A stretch of DNA of 64,000 bases from Pyropia yezoensis (Eukaryota > Rhodophyta > Bangiophyceae > Bangiales > Bangiaceae), in NCBI GenBank assembly GCA_009829735.1, contig CM020618.1, positions 39,098,894 through 39,162,893 of the forward strand. The letters are read 5' to 3'. Position numbers and translations under genes: made by a program. Positions 30,870 to 40,165 of the stretch are shown piece after piece. Below the pieces are notes generated by a model. The model was not told the origin of the DNA. It searched no databases and saw only the letters and a program-made list of their open reading frames with translations. The first letter of the stretch is position 1. Every line of letters begins with the position of its first letter.

Positions 30870-31150
30870 CGCGCCCATCCTGTGCACGCCCTTCCTGTCG
30901 GAGGCGCCTACCGCCGCTCTCGGCTGGCCGCTGCAGGCGGCACGACCTTCCCGACGACCCGCGACTCGACTCCCATCCTGTGCACGCCCTCGCTGTCGGT
31001 GGCGCGTCTGGTGCGGCGCTCTCGGTCGGCCTCTGCCTGCGGCACGACCACCCCGTCGACCAGCGCCTCGACGCCCATCCTGTGCACGCCCTCCATGTCG
31101 TTGGCGTGTCTGGTGCGGCGCTCTCCGTGCCGGGCCAGTAAACAGGACGT
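30870..31150. repeat. Three tandem ~99-base repeats
   Basis: Units share CCCATCCTGTGCACGCCC at 30874, 30972 and 31074 (spacing 98 and 102). Read on the minus strand they give a repeating peptide like GVHRMGVE..VVG.VVPP.A..ERRTRRA, so a repetitive protein (30908-31153, minus) is possible but not supported otherwise. Confidence 0.75.
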
Positions 31151-31199
31151 CACATCAATATCGCTGGAAGTTCAGGGTACGTGGTAATCCACGTGGCAT

Positions 31200-31914
31200 G
31201 AAACGTAACAGCCATGCTTAGCATGGTTGCTTATATTTATCACGATAAATAATCGATGTCTCAGAGTTTTTTGTTAAAATATTGCAACACTGGCCACAGC
31301 GCGGCGGGCGCATGACGCAAAGGGAATTCGCTACAGATGCCCAAGTCTTTAAAGGGCTGCAATTCCTCTTGCAACGGGAACTCCGTTCGCACTGCACAAT
31401 CGATTTAAGGTCGGCATGTTCGGTAACCTCGTTCGGTAAACGACATCCGTAAAGTTCGGTATACCGATCGTTATCGGTAAGACACCCTCGACTTTTCTTC
31501 GATAAGGTTGATAGATGTATGAGACTTATGCACAGGCATACCTGACTGCATGAAGTTAGGTACCAATGTCCTTTCGCAAGGCAGGCTGTGCGCAAGCCCA
31601 AGACCCGCCACGAGCAGTCCGACTGGGTGGCATAGCGCCGCCCAGCGTGGACAAACCACTGCTGCAGCAGCTGACGAGCACGATACGTTGGGGCCCACCT
31701 CGCACCGCAGCAGCCAGAGCAAACAGCGGGACACGGCACCGTCGTCCCACTCAGAGCCCGCTTGGCCAGCACACAGCGTCATGTGCAATGACGACAACCC
31801 CTCCTGTTCAGGTAACCTCACTCCTCTCCCCCCTCTGCCCATCACACCCACCATGGCCTATCCCCCTCTTGGACTTCAAGGTCGCCCACTCACCACCCTA
31901 CTATAAGAATATAC
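31200..31914. other. AT-rich segment with TTCGGTA repeats, no gene seen
   Basis: A lower-GC stretch (31195-31280 is AT-rich) followed by a cluster of TTCGGTA(A/T) words at 31413-31475, including CGGTATACCG. The 184-residue minus ORF and its overlaps have no recognisable motif. Confidence 0.4.
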
Positions 31915-34468
31915 ATGGAGGACGCTACCCCCCCATCTGAGACGTCAATTTCGCATGGTTCGTCAGATGACGAACCCTCGATTCCAGCCGAATTTGACGA
32001 ACCCCCCTCAGGACGTCGTCATCGCAGGTTCGTCCGATTCGACCCTTGGAGGACGAACCCGCCCGGAATGCCCCGTTGGGGGCGCCCCCTCCCCCCCCCC
32101 ACAGGACGTCAATTTCGCGGGTTCGTCCTCCACTCCCCCCCCCCCCCGTCCGTTTCCCTTACCTCCCCCGCCCCCCCGCCCCCCCCTGCGCTGATTTTGC
32201 CCGCCCGCCCCCTCCGCCCCCCCCCCCTTGCCTGGCCCACTGCGCGCACGCCCTGCCCCCCCCCGCTCCCCCCCCACTCTTTGACGTCCCTGGGTCTTTC
32301 CTCTTCCGCTCTCGACTGGGCGACGTCCCCCCCCGCCCCCACAGGGGTCGTATCACGCCTGGGGGCGATATTGCACATAGTCCTCAGCGCATTTTCATTG
32401 GTCCAAACCTCCTCGCCCCGCCCCTCCTCTCCCCCTCCCTCCTTTGCCCTCTGACCCGTCTGCCGCCGTCTCCACCCCTATCTCCCCTCCTCCCTTCTTT
32501 GCCCTCTGTCCCGCCCCGCCTCCTTCCCATGTCCCCATCCTTTCCCGCCCACCCCGATTCCAGCCGAATTTGACCAAACCCCCTCAGGACGTCCTCCTTG
32601 CCGGTTCTTCCGATTCCGACCTCAGAGGACGAACCCGCCTGGAACGCCCCGACTCGGGCCCCCCCCCACCCCCCCCTCAGAACGTCCTCATCGTTGGTTC
32701 GTCCAAGGACGTACCCGCCCGGAACGCCTCGATTTGGCCCCCTCCCCCCCCCCCCCTCACAGGACGTCCTCGTCGCCGGTGCGTCCAATTCGGCACCCCC
32801 CCCCCCCCCCCCCCCACAGGACGTCAATTTCACGGGTACGTCCTCCGCGCCCCCGCCCATCCCGCCAGTTGTCTTGCCTGTCCCGCCCTCTCCCCCCTGA
32901 GTGCGCACTCTCTTCGCGCCCGTCCCGCCCCTCCCGCCTTTTCGCTGATTTATTCGGCGCCCGCCCGGCCCTCCCCCCTCCCCCCCCTGTCTCTCGGCCC
33001 CCACCGCGGTCCACCCTTCCCCGGGTGTCCTGTGCGCCCCCCCCGCCCTCTGATCCGATAAAGCGCAAAATTCCGCAACCATGCGGGTTCCTCCCACCCC
33101 TTCCCTTTTTCCTCTCCTTTATCTCTCCGTCCCCTCTCGCCCTTTTCCCTCGCCCTCGTCTGTACGCCCTTTCTCGGCTCCAGACGGGGTTCCCACGCCT
33201 GGGGCGATGGTGCACACAGTCTTCAAGGCAATTTCGCCGGTCGATATCACCTTGCCCCTCCCCTCGCCCCTCGGCCCCCTGTCCCCTAGCCCTGCGCTCC
33301 GTGCCATTCCCCTCTCATTTCCCCCCCGCGCCCTGTCCCTGCGCTGCCCTCCCCGTGGCTCCCTACCCCTCTGTACCGTCTGCCCCTCCCCTTCCTTCCC
33401 CCCCCGCGCGTTTCCATTCTACCCGACTGCCCGTGCGCCCCCTCTTTCCTTTCCTCCCTCCGTCCCACCTATCTGCACCGCAACCCTTGCCCTTCCAGGC
33501 CCCCCCCGCCGCTCTATCTATTCTCCCCCTCCTTGCCCCTTTTTCTTCTCGTCCCCTATTTTCTCTCCGTTTCACTGCTCAAACGCTCGGGTGGATCTGC
33601 CGCGGTCCCCCCATCTGGGCCCCACCGTTCACCCGTCTCGCGATCTATCCCCTCCGCGGTCCTCTGGTCCAGCGTCGCCCGCAACGGCCACGACGATCCC
33701 ATTGGCCACCACGCTGCCGCGAAATTTCTCTTTACCTCCCCCCCCCCTACACGCTCCCTGCCTGCCTGATCCACGCGCCCCCCCGGCTCACCTCGCCGCT
33801 CCCTGATCTATCTCCAGCGCCATCATCTGTCTTTGTGTGCGCCTCCACATCACTCTCTCTTCATCCGGTTTCCCATCCCCTCATAGGCCCCACACGTCTC
33901 CGAGTCCAACACCATGCGCTAAAGCCGCCCTCTATCTGTGTCGCGTCCCCACCCTCCATACCCGTTCCGAGCGGTACCCAAAGCACTCCTGGCTGCCGCA
34001 TCCTTCTTTGTTTTTTCCAACCGCGGGATCCGTCTTCTCTCAACCCCCCACTGGCCGTGCCGTCCGACAGGCATTCCCAGTTGCAGATGGCGGTGCCCCC
34101 TGATTTTCGCGCCAAAACTCGCGCCCGTTTCAAACCGGTTCAAACCCACAGCTACCCCCCCCCCGCCCCAGTCCACATACTGTGGCCGCATGCCTGGCCG
34201 TTTCGCGCGCCCGTTTCGCGCGCCCGTTTCGCGCGCCTGCTTCGCGCGTCCCTCGTTCCAGGTCGGGCCTCACAGTAGGATCCCCAGACAGCTCTGTCGA
34301 CGTTGTAGGCACCGTCCTTGCGCACGTTCGCCCCCGCCGTGCTCTTCCCCGTCGCGTCGCCCTGTTCCCTCCCCTCTGCGCCCGCCCCCCTGTCCATTCG
34401 TACCCCTCTGGGCCCGCCCCCTACCCTTTCCCCACCCGTGGTCCCCAGCGATCACTCTTCTCGCCACC
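31915..34468. repeat. Poly-C tract region with degenerate repeated blocks
   Basis: Pyrimidine-rich plus strand with C runs up to about 18. A block starting ATTCCAGCCGAATTTGAC (about 31980) recurs at about 32558, followed in both places by CCTCAGGACGTC, a GTTCGTCC/GTTCTTCC-type word and GAGGACGAACCCGCC. The word ACAGGACGTCAATTTC(G/A)C occurs at about 32100 and 32816. Another pair, GGGGCGAT(A/G)(T/G)TGCACA.AGTC, occurs near 32364 and 33203. Pro-rich or Gly-rich ORFs on both strands are products of the composition. No gene supported. Confidence 0.7.
34198..34256. repeat. Short tandem repeat of CGTTTCGCGCGCC
   Basis: About four copies of a roughly 15-base unit (CCGTTTCGCGCGC, the last degenerate) located 200 bases upstream of the zinc-finger ORF start. 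Function unknown; it may belong to that element's regulatory region. Confidence 0.8.
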
Positions 34469-37225
34469 ATGTCTGCCGCAGCTGTGCCGGCCGAGACGCC
34501 CGACGTTGCGGTTGCAACTGTCGCCGCCCCCGCGGAGGCAGCCACTGTGGAGGTGGACGCTGCCCCCGCCGCTGTCCCTGCGGCCGACAGCCCCTCCGCC
34601 ACCCCGTACACTGGCCTTGTCGTCTGGGAGGAGACGGCGTGGGTGCTGTGTGCGCCGTGCGACACGACCATCATGGACGCAACGTAGCTCAAGCACCACC
34701 TGTCCACCCAGTCGCACAAGTCAGCTGTGCGCAAGGTGGTGGACGCCAGCCCCGAGGCTGAGAATGGTGCCCCTGCCCCCGTGGACGCCTCTGCGTCGGT
34801 GGACGGCTGCCGCGCGCTCCTGTCTGCGCCGGCCACGCCCGCCCAGGAGGTGCTGCGCAACCGCTACCTGGCGTCTGCGTGGCCGGCGTCTGTGACGGCG
34901 GGGCACCTGCCGCGCGTCCCCATCCTCTCTGTCCGCGCTGACAGCGCCGTGTGCTACCAGTGCTCTACGGTGGCGCCGACGGCCAAGCACCTTGTGCGGG
35001 CGCACCAGGCCCGCACCGACGCGGAAGGTGCCAGCTCGTGTGGCCTGCGCGCGTTTCACGTTGCGCACGTGCAGTCGCTGCAGCGGGGGAACAAGCTGTC
35101 CCTCTTCCCCGTCGCCATGGCCAGCTCCACTGCCGCTGCCGGCGGTGGCCGTCGAACAGCGCCGCAGGAGGCCGCGACCAAGCGCGTGTCGTCTTCGACG
35201 CTGCCGCTCGACGTCTTTCTGATGGGCCCGGCCAAGGACGACCAGCAGCCCGAGCGGGCTGCCCCCGCTGGCTCGGCCGCCACTAGCGCCGCTGGCCCCA
35301 CCCTCATCACCACGTCCGAGGCGACCGACGACAACCAGTGCGGTGGCCTGCTGCAGATGTATCGCTTCCACGACCATCTCGCCGGTCTGAGCTGGACGAC
35401 GGCGGGCGTGGCCGATCACTTTGGCCTTTTCGTTCGCCGCGTCAGCCGTAACGTCAGCCCGCAGGTGGAGACGAGCGGCTTCTCTCTCGAGCCGACGGGC
35501 TCCTTCTTCCTTGGCTGTATCCACGAGGCGGTCAAGATTCTTTTCAACGACGCGCTCAGCTACCTGCGCAAGTCGGACATGACCACCCTCCTCAGCCGGC
35601 TGCGAGTCGGCCAGACCAGTGACCTGCAGCTGCGCCGGTTCAACATCCACGTGACAGAGCCGACGCTGGTCCGGTACGCCCGGGACGTTGCCATTGTCAT
35701 CTATGTCGTCCTGGAGCTCGCCGCGCTGGCCGCCCGATCCCCCGAGGCGGCGCTCGCTGCAGGCAACGCGTCCGTGTCGTTTGGCGTCGACACACACGCG
35801 GCGGCCATCGAACTGCGGGACGGCTTTCGCGAAAAGGCGGCCAAGTGCATCCGGCGCCTGCGGGCGCGCCGGGAGCGCGCACGGCAGCCGCAGGAGGCGG
35901 GCGGGGGGGCGGCAGCCGACGCGGGGATGTTCCTCGGCCAGGACGACACGACGGTGCTGGCCAGACTGCTGCTGTTTGAGCATGTCAGCCTCATTCTTTC
36001 CTCCATCTGCCACGAGGTGTACGACCCGCGGCCGCCGCGTGTGGGCGGCAGTGGCAAGGCCCGCTCTGACTTGGCCCTGGCCATGCCCTTTGTGTCTGTC
36101 GTCTACGCGTCGGCCTCGCGCAGCGGTCTGCTGGGCGGTTGGACCTTGCCGGGTGGTGGTGGTGGTGGTGGTGGTGGTGGTGGCGGTGGCGGTGGCGCCG
36201 GCGGCGACGACCACGACGACGACGACGACGACGTCGACGCGGACGACGCAGCGCGCCTCTCCTCACACATGGGGGCGACGACGGCCGGCCATTTGGCTTC
36301 AGCGCTGCTGTTTGGCACCCACATTGTCAACACGCTGCTGTTTATGAACGTCCAGTTTGACACCGTCGACGAAGCGTTTCAGCACATCGCGGCGGTCACC
36401 GACCCGCGGTCCACCACGGCGGCTGCCTACATTGTGCAGCTGTCTGCGTCGTGTGAGGCCATTAGCCGGTCTGAGAACGTGGCGCCGGCCTTTATCCCGT
36501 GCGACGACCCGTCGCATGTGGCCACCGCGCCCGCCGGCGCGGTATGTGGCACGCTCCTCAGCCGTGGCCTGCACATGAGCACCGCCACTGTGGGCGCCCG
36601 CGTCACGGCCGCCCACCGCGAAGTCTGCGCCCTGGTGCGCAGGCTGACCTTTGGCTACGACCCCAGGGGGTCGGGCTTTTTCAGCCAAGGCACCCGCCTC
36701 ATCGACTCGCCCAACGTGCACGCGCCGGGCGTCTCGTTCCTCGAGCTCCCCACCAACGCGCCCCTGGTTCGGGGCTGGCGGACGCACCTGCTGTCGTCGG
36801 GGGTGCTCGACTCGCCCGACTGCCCCGTCCGCGTGGCGGTCAAGGCCCGAGGCGGGCCGACGACCCTAGACGATGCTGTGGTGCTCGACCTCACCGCCCC
36901 GCCGGTGGTCATCGACGCCGCCAAGCTGGACGACTGGCGCAAGGCGGCCGACCGCATCCGAGGCCTGCTGTGGGCAGTCATGCACTGTGTCGGCGGCGCA
37001 CCCGCCCGCATGACAGAGACGGCCGGCACCCGCATTTGCGCGTCGGCGTCTCTGTGGCATAAACCCCCCCCCGCCGGCGACGGCGGGGCGCCCAGGGGGT
37101 ACCTTCGGGGCCGGCGACGGCGGCCGCCGCTGCGTGGCGACACCACGCAGCCCCCGCCCCCTCCCCCACGCCGTCTGCACTGCAAACGCCAGTGGACGCT
37201 GGAGGGGTGGCGGAGGGCCAGGTGA
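34469..37225 (+). pseudogene. Zinc-finger protein with GGxPARxTE-type region, interrupted by TAG
   Basis: One reading frame from ATG 34469 to the stop at 37225, broken only by TAG at codon 73 (34685-34687), which falls inside the first zinc finger: CAPC..MDAT(stop)LKHHLSTQSHK. A second finger follows (CYQCSTVAPTAKHLVRAH). The long middle is helical and unassigned, with a Gly then Asp tract from a GGT/GAC microsatellite at 36150-36240. Near the end LLWAVMHCVGGAPARMTETAG resembles the GGQPARGTE block of large fungal mobile or telomere-linked proteins that carry N-terminal C2H2 fingers and often a downstream helicase; I hold that comparison loosely. No helicase follows, so the 3' part may be lost. 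TAG could be an inactivating mutation or be read through. Confidence 0.5.
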
Positions 37226-37382
37226 CCACTCAATGGTGGTCGCTGATTGGCCTATGGGGCGGCGGGGGCGCGGCCTGGGACGGTTCCCCCCCCGCTGGTC
37301 CCAGGACCCCCCGGTCGGAGGCGGGTGATCGGGGGAATCCTTGGTGTACTCCCCGTGACTGTCGGCGGGATTTACCGCTGAT
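37226..37382. other. Gap between zinc-finger ORF and LTR
   Basis: About 160 bases without a gene; the LTR begins at 37383 after ..CCGCTGAT. Confidence 0.4.
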
Positions 37383-37694
37383 TGTGGCAAGCCCTTTCGG
37401 GGGGTACTACTTACCGATTTTCGCATGCCTTTATCGTCTGGAGGGATTCCGACTATGTGATCGGGTGGGCCGCCCACCGCTGGGGCGGCCCGATCGATCG
37501 AGGGTTCGGACCGGCCGGTGGTGCCCTGTTAGCACGTACCGGCGGTCCCGTCGCCGAGCCGCCTTGCTCGGCAGGTCTAAACGTGTCCCTCTTTGTCCTG
37601 TTTACTCGCCTGCGTCTAGGCGCTGCAGTCACGAGATCGCACGCTATTCCTCCCCCTGAGCACGGTGCCCCCTCTCGGGCCCCCGTCTTGCCAC
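37383..37694 (+). repeat. 5' LTR of a second LTR-retrotransposon family (312 bp)
   Basis: Bounded by the inverted pair TGTGGCAAG...CTTGCCACA, i.e. canonical TG..CA ends, and immediately followed by a primer-binding site identical to that of the Ty3 copies in this window. No matching 3' LTR is seen before 40.1 kb, where the minus-strand Ty3 element begins. Confidence 0.8.
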
Positions 37695-37695
37695 A

Positions 37696-37713
37696 TTGGT
37701 GGAGCAGCAGGGG
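37696..37713 (+). other. Primer-binding site TGGTGGAGCAGCAGGGGA
   Basis: One base after the LTR end. It would pair with a tRNA 3' end TCCCCTGCTGCTCCACCA, so a primer tRNA with 5' acceptor strand GGAGCAG. The same 18 bases follow the LTRs at 46065-46533 and 58125-58593. Confidence 0.7.
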
Positions 37714-37962
37714 ATACGCCGACGCGCGTGGCCCGGGGCCACGCTGCTGATGTGTGTCTTCTTTTTTTTTCGGTCAAGACGGTCGACGGCGACGTCGACG
37801 TGCACCTGGACTTGGGCGGCCGGCACGCTGGGCGGAGCCGGACCCAGATCAAGGTTGTGGTGAACGGAGATCACCACGTCAAGGGATCGGCGCGGGCCGA
37901 AGCCCCGTGACCGACTACTTCCTCCGATCTTCGAAGGAGGAGGGCTTCAACCAAGGGTCAAC

Positions 37963-39591
37963 ATGCCGCCCAAGCGTGCGGGCGACCTCGTGCCCCCTGG
38001 GGTGACGCGCCGCAAGGGCGTTACCACGCGGTCCCTCTCCGGCCTCGCTCAGTATCAACCTCCTCGTTTTCCTCGGGAGTCGCCTCCCAGCTCGGGTGTT
38101 GCCACCCCCCAGGATGATCCAGCGGTTCTGCCGTCGGTGACGACAGCGGCGGCTGGGCTGACGCCAGCGACGAAGGCCGAAGACGCCAGCCGGACTGCCG
38201 CGGTCGAGCGCACGCTCGCGGAGACCGAGCGTGCACTAGCCGACGAGCAGACCACCGTAGCAGAGCTCACGCGGCGTCTGCAGCGGGAGAAGGACTTCGT
38301 CGCGCAGCTGCGACGTACTACCCCTGACGCTCGATCCGTGAGTGGGTCTACGAAACCACCTCGATCCGTGAAGAAGGAGAAGGCCAAGGCGCGTAAGGAG
38401 CCGATCCCCAAGCCGGTCAAGAAGGAAGTCAACCGGGCGGAGCTCCTTGCGGGCATCCAGGCCCTCCTTCACGCGTATGGCGAGCAGCCTGCTCGGGAGG
38501 CGCCCGAGCACGGCCGCCGTGCGCGCAAGGGGCATCGTCGCGGTCGGCGTGACGACGCCCCGCCCCAGCGTCGAGCCTCGTCGACGACGAGCCAGGCTTC
38601 GTTGGACGGGTCGTCCCCTCCAAGCTCGTCGTCGTCGAGCTCATCGTCATCGGGGCATTCAACGCCCCCGACTCCCCCGTCGCCGCCGACGTCGCCGTCG
38701 GACCGTTCCAACGAGTCGACGTCGGAGGATGATGAAGTCGTTCCCATCCGCCGACGCCACCGCAAGGTCAAGCGGGAGGACGACGAGGGTCGGGAGGTGT
38801 ATGACCCGCGCATTGCCGTCCAGGCACCGAACCGGCGCTATCGGCGCCTGCTGTCGTACAAGACGCACTTCTTGGTGGATACGCGCTTGGCGTACCCGCT
38901 TCGTCTTGTCAAGAAGGCGCACAAGCTCAACAAGTGCCTGGACGGCCCGTTCCAGGGTCAGCCGCCCTTCTCGGGGAAGGATCCCCTCGGTATCTGCGGG
39001 TTTCTTTCAACCTTTAAGAGGGCGTGCGACGCCGCCGGGGCGTCACATGGGCAGGCCCTGCCCCTCCTCAGCTTCCGGCTGGCTGGAGCAGCCAAGCAGT
39101 CGTTCGTCTCCGCTGCGTCGCACTCTTCGACGCGCGATCGGTACGCGATTCGTACCTATGGGGATGCCGTCAACTGGCTGCTGCAGAAGAACGCGACACC
39201 GGACAAGCTGAATGAGGCGTACACCGAGATTATCTCGGCGCCCCAGGAGCAAGAAGAGGCTCCACGAACGTTCGGTGAGCGCGTCGAGCGGATGTGCGAC
39301 CGGCTGGACGGCTTGTTCAGTGGAGGTGATATCGTCGACACCTTCATCAATGGGCTGCACGAGGCCATCAAGGCGCACGTGCTGACGTTCCAGATGACCA
39401 AGAACCGCGTGTCGTTGCCCGAGGCGATAACGACGGCTCAGATCTACTGGACCGGGATCCAGAAGCTCAAGGTGGATATGCGTCGACACATCCGGAACAC
39501 GACGACGCCGATCCGCGTCGGGGCGGTCTCGGAGCTCCCCCCGGACGCAGTCGACCGCAACCCTTCAAGTTTCCGAGACTCCTCATCTTGA
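37963..39591 (+). CDS. gag: Retrotransposon Gag (family 2)
   Basis: 542 residues starting MPPKRAGDL. Order: a coiled-coil-like heptad region (VERTLAETERALADEQTTV, about residues 80-115), a basic region (KKEKAKARKEPIPKPVKKE), a Ser-rich low-complexity stretch from TCGTCG repeats, then a Retrotrans_gag-like capsid domain from about residue 325 (FSGKDPLGICGFLSTFKRAC, FGERVERMCDRLDGLF, DTFINGLHEAIK). It follows an LTR and PBS by 250 bases, as expected. The frame ends at TGA (39589-39591), but coding sense continues in the +1 frame. No zinc knuckle is seen in frame and no pol follows: the element is cut off by the minus-strand Ty3 copy. Confidence 0.75.
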   Translation: MPPKRAGDLVPPGVTRRKGVTTRSLSGLAQYQPPRFPRESPPSSGVATPQDDPAVLPSVTTAAAGLTPATKAEDASRTAAVERTLAETERALADEQTTVAELTRRLQREKDFVAQLRRTTPDARSVSGSTKPPRSVKKEKAKARKEPIPKPVKKEVNRAELLAGIQALLHAYGEQPAREAPEHGRRARKGHRRGRRDDAPPQRRASSTTSQASLDGSSPPSSSSSSSSSSGHSTPPTPPSPPTSPSDRSNESTSEDDEVVPIRRRHRKVKREDDEGREVYDPRIAVQAPNRRYRRLLSYKTHFLVDTRLAYPLRLVKKAHKLNKCLDGPFQGQPPFSGKDPLGICGFLSTFKRACDAAGASHGQALPLLSFRLAGAAKQSFVSAASHSSTRDRYAIRTYGDAVNWLLQKNATPDKLNEAYTEIISAPQEQEEAPRTFGERVERMCDRLDGLFSGGDIVDTFINGLHEAIKAHVLTFQMTKNRVSLPEAITTAQIYWTGIQKLKVDMRRHIRNTTTPIRVGAVSELPPDAVDRNPSSFRDSSS

Positions 39592-40054
39592 GAAGCGCGT
39601 TCGTACTGCAGTGGCGACCGCGAGTTGCGAGTCGGTGGTGGAGTTTATGACGGCCGAGTTGGCTCACATTGGGGCTATTATGCCCCAGCCAGCCCCACTT
39701 GGGCGTGGCAAACGTCGCGCGAGCCGGGCATACTTGCCTCCTCGCCGTCGTCGCCGTCACTCGCGGCGCTCTCCCTCCGTGTCGGAAGACGAGTTGTCTT
39801 ACTCCTTCTCGGAGTCCTCGACTCCGTCAGAGTCGGAGTCGGTCCGGCGTCTGCGTCGCCAACTTGCGTGCAAGACTAAACAGAAGGGCAGCCGCGGTCG
39901 TCGCCACTTGCGCGACTGTGAGGGGCGCGACGGCTTCGACTTGGAGCCGCCGGCCCCGCCGACTGGTGGGGAGCGTTATCGCCGTTGGTCTCGCCGCTCG
40001 CCTCTACGTGAGGGCGAGGGCCGTGGGGTTGGAGAGTCTAGCATGCATGCCTAG
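39562..40054 (+). CDS. +1-frame extension of family 2 Gag
   Basis: Overlaps the end of Gag in the +1 frame and reads ..LQVSETPHLEKRVRTAVAT, then a basic Arg/Ser region (GRGKRRASRAY, RRRRRHSRRS) and an acidic Ser region, ending at 40054. It could be reached by +1 ribosomal frameshifting or reflect a one-base mutation in Gag. Basic Arg-rich C-termini are common in Gag nucleocapsid regions lacking a zinc knuckle. Confidence 0.5.
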
Positions 40055-40165
40055 TTGGCAGCTGTCTTTGTTGTGAGAGTGTGAGGGTTAGGGCTGTAGT
40101 TAAAAGCCACTCTGCGTACCACTTCGACTTGAAGCACTCTCTTGGCACTGTTACTCGGCCTTCCC

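Noticed and set aside
32734..34278. 514-residue Pro-rich ORF
   Set aside because: Translation of poly-C tracts with degenerate repeats; no conserved segment.
34721..36214. 497-residue minus-strand ORF opposite the zinc-finger gene
   Set aside because: Antisense shadow of a strongly coding plus-strand frame; Arg/His/Gly-rich with no motif.
38021..38922. Minus-strand ORFs opposite family 2 gag
   Set aside because: Mirror translations of a gag frame that has clear capsid motifs and the expected LTR-PBS-gag spacing.
40081..40095. Interstitial telomere repeat (GGGTTAGGG)
   Set aside because: A single degenerate unit; no tandem array.
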